Source: Nostoc sp. C052
GTDB lineage: Bacteria > Cyanobacteriota > Cyanobacteriia > Cyanobacteriales > Nostocaceae
Length of the DNA: 64,000 bases
Direction of reading: 5' to 3'
NCBI RefSeq assembly: GCF_013393905.1
Contig: NZ_CP040276.1
Span: forward strand, 1 to 64,000
The notes below the pieces were generated by a model. The model was given only the letters and a program-made list of their open reading frames with translations, did not search any database and was not told where the DNA came from. A program made the position numbers and the translations under genes. Numbering within the stretch: the stretch's first letter is position 1; every line of letters begins with the position of its first letter. Positions 41,806 to 49,923 of this stretch are shown in pieces.

Positions 41806-44115
41806 ATGAATAATAGCCCCATGAACAACAACCCTGCCACCCCTCCTGCACAATGCCCCTTCCGGGGAACCCGCATTGGCGGAGCGCTCGGCTCCAAGCC
41901 GCAAGTCGATGATTGGTGGCCGAACCGACTTCAGGTCGAACTGCTTCACCAAAATTTGCCCCAAGCTAACCCACTGCGAGATTTCGATTACAAAGGAGCC
42001 TTCGCGAAGCTTGACTTTGAACAGTTGAAGAGCGATATCAAAGCACTGCTGACCGATTCAAAGGACTGGTGGCCCGCCGACTATGGGAATTATGGACCTC
42101 AAATGATTCGCATGGCGTGGCACTCAGCAGGCACCTACCGGATCGCGGATGGTCGGGGTGGAGCGAGTCAGGGTATGCAACGCTTTGCACCCATCAATTC
42201 GTGGTGGGATAATGGAAACACAGATAAATCACGACGGCTGCTCTGGCCCATCAAGCAGAAATATGGTGCGGCACTAAGCTGGGCTGATCTGATGGTTTTG
42301 ATGGGTAACTGTGCGCTCGAAATCATGGGGTTTAAGACCTTCGGTTTTGGTGGCGGTCGCATAGATTCCTGGGAGGCGGATCGCTCGACATACTGGGGAC
42401 CCGAATTCTGGAACGGCGATTCGGTTGACGATGTTAAGGAACACCCTGGTCATCCTGATGAGATGGTCACTCGCACGATTCGGTGGGTTGGGAAAGCGAA
42501 CGAGCAATACTACGACCTTGAGAACCCGCTAGCGGCTTCGCACCAAGCGCTAATTTACGTCAATCCAGAGGGTCCAAACGCTGACGGCGACCCCTATGGC
42601 TCGGCGCGAGACATTCGCGAGACGTTTGCGCGGATGGGCATGAATGACGAAGAAACTGTCGCGCTGATTGCAGGGGGTCATGCCTTTGGCAAAAGTCATG
42701 GCATGGTTTCGCCTGACAAGATTGGTCCAGCCCCGGAAGCCGCGCCGATTCAGGCGATGGGTTTGGGGTGGCAGAACCCTGAAGGCACTGGGTTTGCCGA
42801 ATATACAATGACGAACGGGATCGAAGGATCGTGGACTCCAAATCCAACCCAGTGGGACAACAGTTACTTAACAAATCTTTTTAAATACGATTGGGAACAG
42901 ACAAAGAGTCCAGCAGGTGCCATTCAGTGGAAGCCGAGCAATCCTGATGCGCCAAAGACACCGGATGCCCATCAACCGCGCGTTGAGCACCCGTTAATGA
43001 TGATGACTTCGGACATTGCCTTGAAGGTCGATCCGGTCTATCACGAAATCTGTCAGCACTTCTTGGGTGACTTCGATTACTTCAGCGATGCGTTCGCGCG
43101 CGCTTGGTATAAGCTGATCCATCGAGACATGGGTCCGAAAACGCGCTATCTTGGCCCGGAAATCCCAGAGGAAGATATGATCTGGCAAGATCCAATTCCG
43201 GCACTGGATCATGATGTCGTTGATGCCGCCGATATCAATTTTCTCAAGGATCAGATTTTAGCGAGTGGACTCTCTGTTTCGGCGCTCGTGTCAGCCGCTT
43301 GGGCCGCGGCATCGAGTCACCGCCATTCCGACAAGCGCGGCGGCGCAAATGGGGCGCGCGTTCGCCTCAATCCCCAGAAAGACTGGGAAATGAACCGCCC
43401 GCAGGAACTCGGCGAGGTGCTATCGACCCTTTATCGCATTCAGGCGGACTTTAACGGCGCTCAGTCGGGCAACAAAAAAATCTCGATGGCGGATCTTATC
43501 GTCCTCGGTGGTTGTGCTGCGATCGAGAAGGCTGCACAAGACGCTGGGTTTTGTGTTGCCGTGCCGTTTACTCCGGGTCGGATGGATACGACTCAGGAGC
43601 TGACAGATGTTGAAATGTTTAATTGGCTGAAGCCAGTTTCGGATGGTTTCAGAAACTATCACAATGAGGCTGTTGGCTACAAGGTGAAGCCGGAGCGTAT
43701 CTTCCTAGATCGAGCGCAGCTCCTCACGCTGACCGCGCCTGAATGGACGGTTCTTGTCGGCGGACTTCGCGCGCTCGATCAGAATTGGGATCATTCAAAG
43801 CATGGTAGCTTCACTGACCGTCCGGGGGTCTTGACCAATGACTTTTTCCGTGTCCTGACCAGTATGGACTACGAGTGGAAGCCTGTTGACAATCGCGAGA
43901 TGCTTTTTGACATCTGCGATCGCGAAACCGGTGCAGCGAAGTTCACCGCAACCCGATGCGATCTCATCTTCGGCTCGAACGCCCAACTGCGTCAGATTGC
44001 TGAAGTCTATGGCGCTGATGACGGTCACGAGAGGATGGTCAAGGACTTCGTTGCAGCCTGGGACAAGGTGATGATGCTTGATCGCTTCGACGTTGGCGCT
44101 GAACAGACCCGCTAA
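41806..44115 (+). CDS. katG: catalase-peroxidase KatG
   Basis: A 769-residue bifunctional haem catalase-peroxidase, which detoxifies hydrogen peroxide in the cytoplasm. The N-terminal active domain has the distal triad IRMAWHSAGTYR (Arg, Trp, His) and the proximal His in GGHAFGKSHGM. Tyr in LIYVNPEGP and Met in the later loop are placed to form the Met-Tyr-Trp adduct with the distal Trp. The C-terminal domain is the usual inactive duplicate. Length is normal. The gene is visibly richer in G+C and in GCG/CGC codons than its neighbours and is flanked by related repeat elements, suggesting horizontal transfer. A second ATG at residue 6 is possible. Confidence 0.95.
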   Translation: MNNSPMNNNPATPPAQCPFRGTRIGGALGSKPQVDDWWPNRLQVELLHQNLPQANPLRDFDYKGAFAKLDFEQLKSDIKALLTDSKDWWPADYGNYGPQMIRMAWHSAGTYRIADGRGGASQGMQRFAPINSWWDNGNTDKSRRLLWPIKQKYGAALSWADLMVLMGNCALEIMGFKTFGFGGGRIDSWEADRSTYWGPEFWNGDSVDDVKEHPGHPDEMVTRTIRWVGKANEQYYDLENPLAASHQALIYVNPEGPNADGDPYGSARDIRETFARMGMNDEETVALIAGGHAFGKSHGMVSPDKIGPAPEAAPIQAMGLGWQNPEGTGFAEYTMTNGIEGSWTPNPTQWDNSYLTNLFKYDWEQTKSPAGAIQWKPSNPDAPKTPDAHQPRVEHPLMMMTSDIALKVDPVYHEICQHFLGDFDYFSDAFARAWYKLIHRDMGPKTRYLGPEIPEEDMIWQDPIPALDHDVVDAADINFLKDQILASGLSVSALVSAAWAAASSHRHSDKRGGANGARVRLNPQKDWEMNRPQELGEVLSTLYRIQADFNGAQSGNKKISMADLIVLGGCAAIEKAAQDAGFCVAVPFTPGRMDTTQELTDVEMFNWLKPVSDGFRNYHNEAVGYKVKPERIFLDRAQLLTLTAPEWTVLVGGLRALDQNWDHSKHGSFTDRPGVLTNDFFRVLTSMDYEWKPVDNREMLFDICDRETGAAKFTATRCDLIFGSNAQLRQIAEVYGADDGHERMVKDFVAAWDKVMMLDRFDVGAEQTR

Positions 44116-44249
44116 ACCTGCATTTATCACAAGCTTCAGGTGTTTGATAGGGCAGAGGGGCAGAGGGGATTGAACAAGGCATATTGAACTCTCCTCTGCT
44201 CCCCTGCTCCCTTGCACCTCTGCATTTCAAGCTTGTGAGAAATGCGGGT
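44116..44249. repeat. inverted-repeat element directly after katG
   Basis: A 134-base element starting at the base after the katG stop. The ends ACCTGCATTTATCACAAGCTT and AAGCTTGTGAGAAATGCGGGT are 21-base inverted repeats with two mismatches. Inside are GCAGAGGGG units and a C-rich CTCCCCTGCTCCC tract, as in the element upstream of katG. It may double as the katG terminator. Confidence 0.65.
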
Positions 44250-44490
44250 AACTGAGCATAATATTTAACTCGCTTCCACCAAGAATCACTGAGTTCTGCA
44301 TCGGTGTCCATACCCCCCCAATTATTATCTCCACTTTCATTAAAGGTGGGTGTGGACGGAGCATTAATTCGGGTTGGAGTTGTTAACTTGCGTCGCCTTC
44401 TAACCTCGGCGGGACTGCATCCACCGCCATAAAAAGGTTGGTAGTGGTAAATATCTAGCTCGCCAGCCGCAAGCAGAGGCGAAAAATGCT
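44250..44490 (-). pseudogene. unidentified gene fragment
   Basis: The minus-strand frame is protein-like for about 80 residues: KHFSPLLAAGELDIYHYQPF, YGGGCSPAEVRRRRKLTTPT and DTDAELSDSWWKRVKYYAQL. A stop precedes it at about 44491, and the inverted-repeat element replaces its 3' end. The family is not recognised. It may belong to the same lost plasmid as the neighbouring replication-gene pieces. Confidence 0.4.
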
Positions 44491-44712
44491 TTTAAAAACC
44501 TCTTAGTAAAAAACTTTAGAACTTAAGTTTTTACTTGGGTTGCCACAATGGAGTGATATCAAGGTTTTCAGCAGCAGATACGGCATTTCTAACCTACGTC
44601 GGTACGGTTTACACCCCTTCGATTTTTGTAAAGGCATCGTAACATTTATTTATATAAAGAAATATTTGCTTATATTAAGCAAACCCAAATAAAAGAGTAG
44701 GTAATAAAAGTG

Positions 44713-44910
44713 ATGAATCAACCCATTGAATTATCTTTAGAACAAGAATTTAGCCTTAGAACTTTCTCTGATCAAGTGCAGCACATGTCCCATGAACAAG
44801 CTCAAGAATTTTTGCTGATGCTCTATAAGCAAATGATGATAAGGGAAACGACTTACCAAGAATTGCTCAAACATCAGTGGGAACTTGATTCCGGTTCAAT
44901 CTTGGGTTAA
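44713..44910 (+). CDS. nblA: phycobilisome degradation protein NblA
   Basis: A 65-residue NblA-family protein: IELSLEQEFSLRTFSDQVQH, MSHEQAQEFLLMLYKQMM and YQELLKHQWELD are the full family signature. NblA is an adaptor that binds phycobiliproteins and brings them to the Clp protease when nitrogen or other nutrients run out. Length is normal. Start is the ATG at 44713; GTG one codon upstream is less likely. This copy lies among plasmid-derived fragments and may be accessory. Confidence 0.85.
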   Translation: MNQPIELSLEQEFSLRTFSDQVQHMSHEQAQEFLLMLYKQMMIRETTYQELLKHQWELDSGSILG

Positions 44911-45070
44911 GACAAACTTGTTCCCGTTACTTTAAGTGACTCAGAAGAGAACGAACACAAAATTGTCTTTTTCAATGGCTTGGCAATAGAGATTATTTGC
45001 TCCAAACTGGGAAACTGTAAAATAACCGACTCACAGTAACGATTTTGATGGAACAGTGAACTACTGTTAC

Positions 45071-45205
45071 CTACACCGTCACCAACCAATCGCACACCAC
45101 AGACGTACACCCGTCTGCAAACTTAACCCAAACCTGCCACTGCCCCAAGTAGCTATTCCAGTAAAGCTCACATCTAAAGCTCACATCAGCAATCGGTGGC
45201 GGGGA
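45071..45205 (-). pseudogene. CyRepA1-type replication protein, fragment 2 (C-terminus)
   Basis: The minus-strand frame ends YWNSYLGQWQVWVKFADGC followed by VVCDWLVTV and stop. It repeats the C-terminus of the remnant at 45705, which has YWNTYLGQWQVWVNFADEC. At DNA level the shared block includes CCAACCAATCGCACACCACA. So the replication-gene terminus is duplicated on both sides of ridA. Confidence 0.7.
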
Positions 45206-45282
45206 AGGCAACAAGGGTGTTTTTCTCAGCAATACGAGTGGCCAAGAAGTTATGTGATTTGTCACAAAACTGCTCCTCAAAT

Positions 45283-45669
45283 CTAGCCCCTAGTTTTTTT
45301 TGCTGTCACCTCTATCTCAATCCGCATTCTCGGATCTGAAAGTCCTGCGACAATCATTGTTGCTGCTGGTCTGACATCTCCTAAATATTTACGAATTACT
45401 GGCCAGCTTTGTTCAAAGTCTTCTCGAATCGGTAAAATATAACGAACTCGCACTATATCCTGCATTACCAGTCCCGCCTCTGTCAGCGCAGCATTAATGT
45501 TTTTAAAACACTGCTCTGTTTGTTTTACAACATCATCAGATATGGTCATCGAACTGTAATCAAAACCCGTGGTACCAGAAACAAAAACCCAGTCTCCATC
45601 AACAACGGCTCTAGAATAAGCAATTTCTTGCTCGAAGATAGAACCAGAAGATATGAATTGACGACTCAT
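45283..45669 (-). CDS. RidA/YjgF family protein
   Basis: A 128-residue protein of the Rid superfamily (imine/enamine deaminases). It starts SSGSIFEQEIAYSRAVVDGD, followed by VFVSGTTGFD and FKNINAALTEAGLVMQDIVR. The C-terminus is VRPAATMIVAGLSDPRMRIE. The Arg of the canonical RPART motif is replaced (RPAAT), as in some Rid subgroups, so archetypal RidA activity is doubtful. It is sandwiched between two copies of the replication-protein C-terminus, 13 to 78 bases away. This suggests it arrived in, or was bracketed by, a duplication event. Confidence 0.82.
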   Translation of the reverse strand: MSRQFISSGSIFEQEIAYSRAVVDGDWVFVSGTTGFDYSSMTISDDVVKQTEQCFKNINAALTEAGLVMQDIVRVRYILPIREDFEQSWPVIRKYLGDVRPAATMIVAGLSDPRMRIEIEVTAKKTRG

Positions 45670-45704
45670 TTAATTGTGGAATCTCCTTCCAAATGTATCT
45701 ACAA

Positions 45705-47040
45705 TTAAACCACCACCAACCAATCGCACACCACAGACCTACACTCGTCTGCAAAGTTAACCCAAACCTGCCACTGCCCCAGGTATGTGTTCCAGTAAGG
45801 CTCCCCATCAGCAACGCCAATAGCTTCACCAAGCTGGGAAACCATCTGTTGGTAGAACCGACCAGCGCTGTCGAGTCCAAGGCGCATTTTCAGCTTCAGC
45901 CCTTTCCAGGCTTGGGTAGCAGGACTTTCAACCTGATTTAATGTTTGGGGAATGTCATCTGATATTGTGCCAGTCACTTGTGTTGGGAACTCTATATTAT
46001 TCGTGACTGACACCGACTCACTAAGAAACACTTCATCTCGATTTAACCACTGCCCGAAAATCGAATCACGCTCATCATCAGGGGCAACGAATTGATAAAC
46101 GCACTCCCGATTTTCACGCTTACCCAACCGACCGACGTAATCCAGTTTCAAATCAATCTTCGCAAGTAGTTTCTGTGCGATCGCTATGGAAGTAAGCTTT
46201 TCCGAGATACTGACATTCAAGTAATTTTTGATAACGTGCCTGTGCTGAACAGCCAGAGCCTTAAACTCCACTAGCTTCTCGTCGCTGCCACGTAACTGAA
46301 CGTCTGGTGTAAGAAACTGCAACAGATTCAGATTTTCGAGTAACAGTACAGCCGGCAACATTTGCCCCTTGTTAAAGTCAGGTTTCCAAATCGAATTCTC
46401 TCCCGCCTCTAACTGCGCCTTAGCCCGTTTCGCATCACGGTTGCTCAGAAACTCTCGCCCCAGCGTCAAATAATAGTGCATCCGCAGTTGGGGATACCAG
46501 CCGTCGTCATCTTTCTCGACCAAATCAGGGGTTACGTCAATTTCGTAGCGACGCGATAATTCAGCCTTGCGCTGCTGGTGTCGTTCAGTTTTGGTTTTCG
46601 CCCTTGTGTCTTGCAGCTTCTTGAGTTCGGCATCAGAGATGGTTGGAGAATCCGCGATCGCTTTACACTCCGCAGTATACAATTGCTCACTTGCCGCCTT
46701 AACCGACTCGATTACTGCCCCGCTCTCATCATCATCAGCATCGTCGGCATCAATAACGGTGTAACCATCCTCGACCAATCCCGCAAGCACAGATTCTCGA
46801 TAGCGCCGCATTTCGACGTTAATCACAGAACCACGCTTACCCCAAGTCTGCAATGACTCCGGTTGAAAATTCTCGTCAACATAGCTCAAATCATCATTAT
46901 CCGCCGCCGACAACAGCGCAATGTTTGCTTGTGTGGCGACGTGTTGGCTTCTGAGCAGTCCTCCTATAGAAGTAGAGCCATTCCCTACGTTAACAATACC
47001 CCACTCTCTAACCCAAATGTGACGGTCAAAACAAACTCCT
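45705..47040 (-). pseudogene. CyRepA1-type plasmid replication protein, C-terminal remnant
   Basis: About 445 residues of a cyanobacterial plasmid replication protein: LLRSQHVATQANIALLSAAD, DAELKKLQDTRAKTKTERHQ, LRMHYYLTLGREFLSNRDAK, KGQMLPAVLLLENLNLLQFL and the C-terminus VNFADECRSVVCDWLVVV. The helicase/primase N-terminal half is missing. An open frame continues to 47315, but its first 90 or so residues are antisense to an IS630 transposase fragment and are not real. The gene was truncated at that insertion. The assignment to CyRepA1 is from memory of the family. Confidence 0.68.
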
Positions 47041-47043
47041 CCG

Positions 47044-47310
47044 AAGCTCAATGAAGAACAAATTAAGATTCTTGAAGAAATAGTTGATGCTAAGAATGAT
47101 GCCACCTTGAAAGAAATTCGCTCAGAACTCAAAGAAAAAATAGGAATAACAATTGGTATCTCTACGGTAGACAGGATGTTACAGAGGATAGAAATAAGCC
47201 TTAAAAAAAACATTGCACGCCACAGAAAAAGAAACTGAAAGAGTTCAATTATTAAGAGTACAGTTCTGGCTTCAACTTCATGGGATACCGACGGAAAACC
47301 TTGTATTTCA
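47044..47310 (+). mobile_element. IS630-family transposase fragment
   Basis: The plus strand encodes the N-terminal helix-turn-helix part of an IS630-type transposase: KLNEEQIKILEEIVDAKNDA and TLKEIRSELKEKIGITIGIS, then STVDRMLQRIEISLKK. A frameshift in the A-run near 47202 follows, then KKTLHATEKETERVQLLRVQ and ENLVFHAR in the next frame. The DDE core is absent. It abuts the truncated replication gene. Confidence 0.65.
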
Positions 47311-47363
47311 TGCACGGTTTTGTAGCCGAGTCAGGAGGGTGACTTCCTGGCTTAGGCATCCAA

Positions 47364-49616
47364 CTAAGTACGTAGAAGTGATTTTGTCAATCGCAACAAC
47401 CTGTTTAATATTAGAGATATGCCCCCATTGCTATATACTTTCCTAAGTTTATTATTCACAACAGAAAGTATTTCCATACCTGTTGAATTAACATTAAGTT
47501 CAACTGTGTTTTCTGAAGGATTATTCCACAGCCAAGATGCACCATTTTGATTTAATAAGTGATAGATTTCTGCACCATAATACTGATATAACTGAGGATG
47601 TAAATCAGCAATTAACTCATAAAGATAGAGCAGTTGTTCGCGGTTGCTCTTTTGCAAACGAGAATCAGAACGAATGCGATAAAAATAGTGGAGTTCGGGT
47701 ATTACAACTCCTAACCAACCTTTTTCACACATATTAATCCAACATTCATAATCTTCTAAATTTTCTGCCAACAGAGATTTCATGCCACCAGTAGCAAGGT
47801 AAGCAGTCTTTCGTACCACAGTACAAACGCCAAGGGTATTGTGAGCAAGTAGATAAGGAAATTCCGTATTCCAAGCCACCCAAACTTTTTCTGAATCACC
47901 AAACTCTTTAATCCAAGACGCAACAAAGCCTACATTTGTGTACTGTTCTAACACCTTTACTGCTTGTGCATAAAAAGTTGGAGATACTCGATCGTCGGCA
48001 TCGAGAAAAGCGATATATTCACCACTGGCTATCTCTGCCATTTTATTTCTCGCTGCGGCTACACCCAGGTTTTCAGAATGAATAATTTTCAGGTTACTAT
48101 ATGTTTGCTCGATAACTACTAGAGTTTCGAGGCTCTTCTTATCCGTAGTACCATCATTGAAAATAATCACTTCTAAATCAGGATAGTTGCAAGCAAATAC
48201 AGAACTGAGGGTTTCACTTATATAGTGGCCACAATTGTAGAATGGAATGCAAACAGATACTCTAGCTTTAATGCTTATATCTGGATCTTTAAATAAAGAT
48301 GATGGATAAGCGATTTTACCATGAGGTGGATAGTTTAAAGAAGGAAAAATATTTCTATCTTGATGCCGTCCAATAACTTTTTGCAAATGCACTATCCGTT
48401 TTGATAAGACATTTTTAGGTGCGGAAATTCTCAAAATCAAAGTCCGAGCTTTTCCTCCTAACTCTAAAATTTCAGTTGCTGAATAACTGAGAATTTGGTT
48501 TAATTTATCAGCGAAATTATTATTATCGTGCCAATCAAAAATTACACCTCCTTGCATTTCTGTTGTTTGTAGCATTTCTACATGGCCAACAGCAGATGAT
48601 GCTAAAATCATTTTACCTAAGAGCATAGACTCCAGGCAAGTATTAGGAAAATTTTCCCACAGAGAAGGAATGACTACGCACCATGCTTTCTTAACTCGTT
48701 CGTACAATTGAGCCTGGGGTAAAGGTGCAGAAATTATCAATTTACCTGAATTAATGTATTGACGATATTTTTCCGTTAAATAAACTTTCATATAACAGCC
48801 TTCGAGATGATACCAAGTATCGCTACCAATAGCTGTGAGTTCAAAATTTATGCCTGCATCCCATAACCGACTACAAGCTTCTAACAAGGGGATAATACCT
48901 TTTCTGACTTCTAACCTACCGAAGTAAACTATATCTCCGGGTGTGGGTGAGGATAATGATAATTGCTCTTGATGTAAAAGTTTTTGTGGTGCCGGTAAAG
49001 GGATAATTTCAATGTCAAGATCGGGATTTAAAGTCGTTTTTACCTGTTGAGCGATATACTGAGTGGGAGCCAAAATTCCATCGGCAGCGAGGATGCAAAA
49101 CTTTTCCATCCTTCCTACCCAGTAATCACAAAGGTGATAACTAGGCATTTTGTCAGCAGGATAAAGTAGATATTGAGGACTATGTAGGTTGACAACTATT
49201 GGTACTCCTTTTAGTTCTAGACAGCCTAATAACTTTTTTTGCAGTAAAAAATAAGCAATTCCGCTATAATCTTCGCTTTCAATAACATCTGGTTTACCAT
49301 AAATGTGAATATAGTTAATAACTTCTTCTGCTAATTGATAGCTAACAGCGCCCCAATAACCCATGACATTATAAGGGAATGCCGGATGGGTTTCAGAATG
49401 GGTATGAGCTTTTGTGAAATTTAATAAATAAGTATCTTTAGGAATTATTTTAATAATTTTCAGCTTGTTTCTTTCTTCAATTTCTGTTTGATGACTGCGA
49501 GCAAAAATAGTAATGTCATGCCCAGCATCAGCAAACATCGCTGCCGTATTGCCGATATAGGTTGCAATACCACCAGGAACTGGAGGACATTCACTAGCAA
49601 TCAAAAATATCTTCAT
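47364..49616 (-). CDS. two-domain glycosyltransferase, GT4 then GT2
   Basis: A 750-residue cytoplasmic protein. The N-terminal half is a GT-B fold GT4 enzyme: PPVPGGIATYIGN (residues 11-23), YFGRLEVRKG (231-240) and WENFPNTCLESMLLGKM (320-336). The C-terminal half is a GT-A fold GT2 enzyme: VSVCIPFYNCGHYISETLSS (453-472), IIFNDGTTD and FLDADDRVSP, the DXD-like site (538-542). It probably adds two successive sugars in a surface glycan. It is leftward, with a paralogue of reversed domain order upstream. Its start ATG overlaps nothing, and the 3' end adjoins the plasmid relic. Confidence 0.88.
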   Translation of the reverse strand: MKIFLIASECPPVPGGIATYIGNTAAMFADAGHDITIFARSHQTEIEERNKLKIIKIIPKDTYLLNFTKAHTHSETHPAFPYNVMGYWGAVSYQLAEEVINYIHIYGKPDVIESEDYSGIAYFLLQKKLLGCLELKGVPIVVNLHSPQYLLYPADKMPSYHLCDYWVGRMEKFCILAADGILAPTQYIAQQVKTTLNPDLDIEIIPLPAPQKLLHQEQLSLSSPTPGDIVYFGRLEVRKGIIPLLEACSRLWDAGINFELTAIGSDTWYHLEGCYMKVYLTEKYRQYINSGKLIISAPLPQAQLYERVKKAWCVVIPSLWENFPNTCLESMLLGKMILASSAVGHVEMLQTTEMQGGVIFDWHDNNNFADKLNQILSYSATEILELGGKARTLILRISAPKNVLSKRIVHLQKVIGRHQDRNIFPSLNYPPHGKIAYPSSLFKDPDISIKARVSVCIPFYNCGHYISETLSSVFACNYPDLEVIIFNDGTTDKKSLETLVVIEQTYSNLKIIHSENLGVAAARNKMAEIASGEYIAFLDADDRVSPTFYAQAVKVLEQYTNVGFVASWIKEFGDSEKVWVAWNTEFPYLLAHNTLGVCTVVRKTAYLATGGMKSLLAENLEDYECWINMCEKGWLGVVIPELHYFYRIRSDSRLQKSNREQLLYLYELIADLHPQLYQYYGAEIYHLLNQNGASWLWNNPSENTVELNVNSTGMEILSVVNNKLRKVYSNGGISLILNRLLRLTKSLLRT

Positions 49617-49923
49617 ATTGTGACTCGATTTTTATTTAAAAATGATTTTGAAGGAAAATACCGTTTATTAGTAAAGCTGTATATATTTACCCCAATACAA
49701 GCTACAGCATACACACAAGTCTGAAAATAGCTGAATAACATGGGTTTTACCCCACCCTAACCCTCCCCGATATATTGTGGAGGGAACCGGATTTTCTGTT
49801 TTCCACCTTTGTAAGGGGGGATTAAGGGGGTAATTCGATTTGTGTGTACACCGTAGCTTGTATTGAGGTGACTACAGGGGGGTCTTGTGATGTGCATCTT
49901 CATAGAGAATTGGTATAAGCTAC
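49617..49923. other. intergenic region, 307 bp, mostly one MITE
   Basis: Dominated by the 173-base inverted-repeat element at 49693-49865. No gene. Confidence 0.6.
49693..49865. repeat. MITE-like element, 173 bp
   Basis: The termini are long inverted repeats of about 29 bases: CAATACAAGCTACAGCATAC on the left, and on the right the reverse complement begins CAATACAAGCTACGGTGTAC. The interior has CCCCACCCTAACCCTCCCCG and a GTAAGGGGGGATTAAGGGGG tract and no coding capacity. Confidence 0.7.

Larger units (their letters stand above)
44116..44712. other. intergenic region between katG and nblA
   Basis: Holds the inverted-repeat element and a minus-strand gene fragment. The last 150 bases before nblA are AT-rich and probably carry its promoter, but I could not assign hexamers or an NtcA site with confidence. 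Confidence 0.45.

Noticed and set aside
42560..44217. Minus-strand frames opposite katG (for example 42560-42874, 43795-44217)
   Set aside because: They are shadows of a GC-rich, strongly conserved gene and have no motifs of their own.
47045..47315. N-terminal 90 residues of the long minus-strand frame 45705-47315
   Set aside because: This stretch is antisense to the IS630 transposase fragment, which reads as genuine protein on the plus strand.
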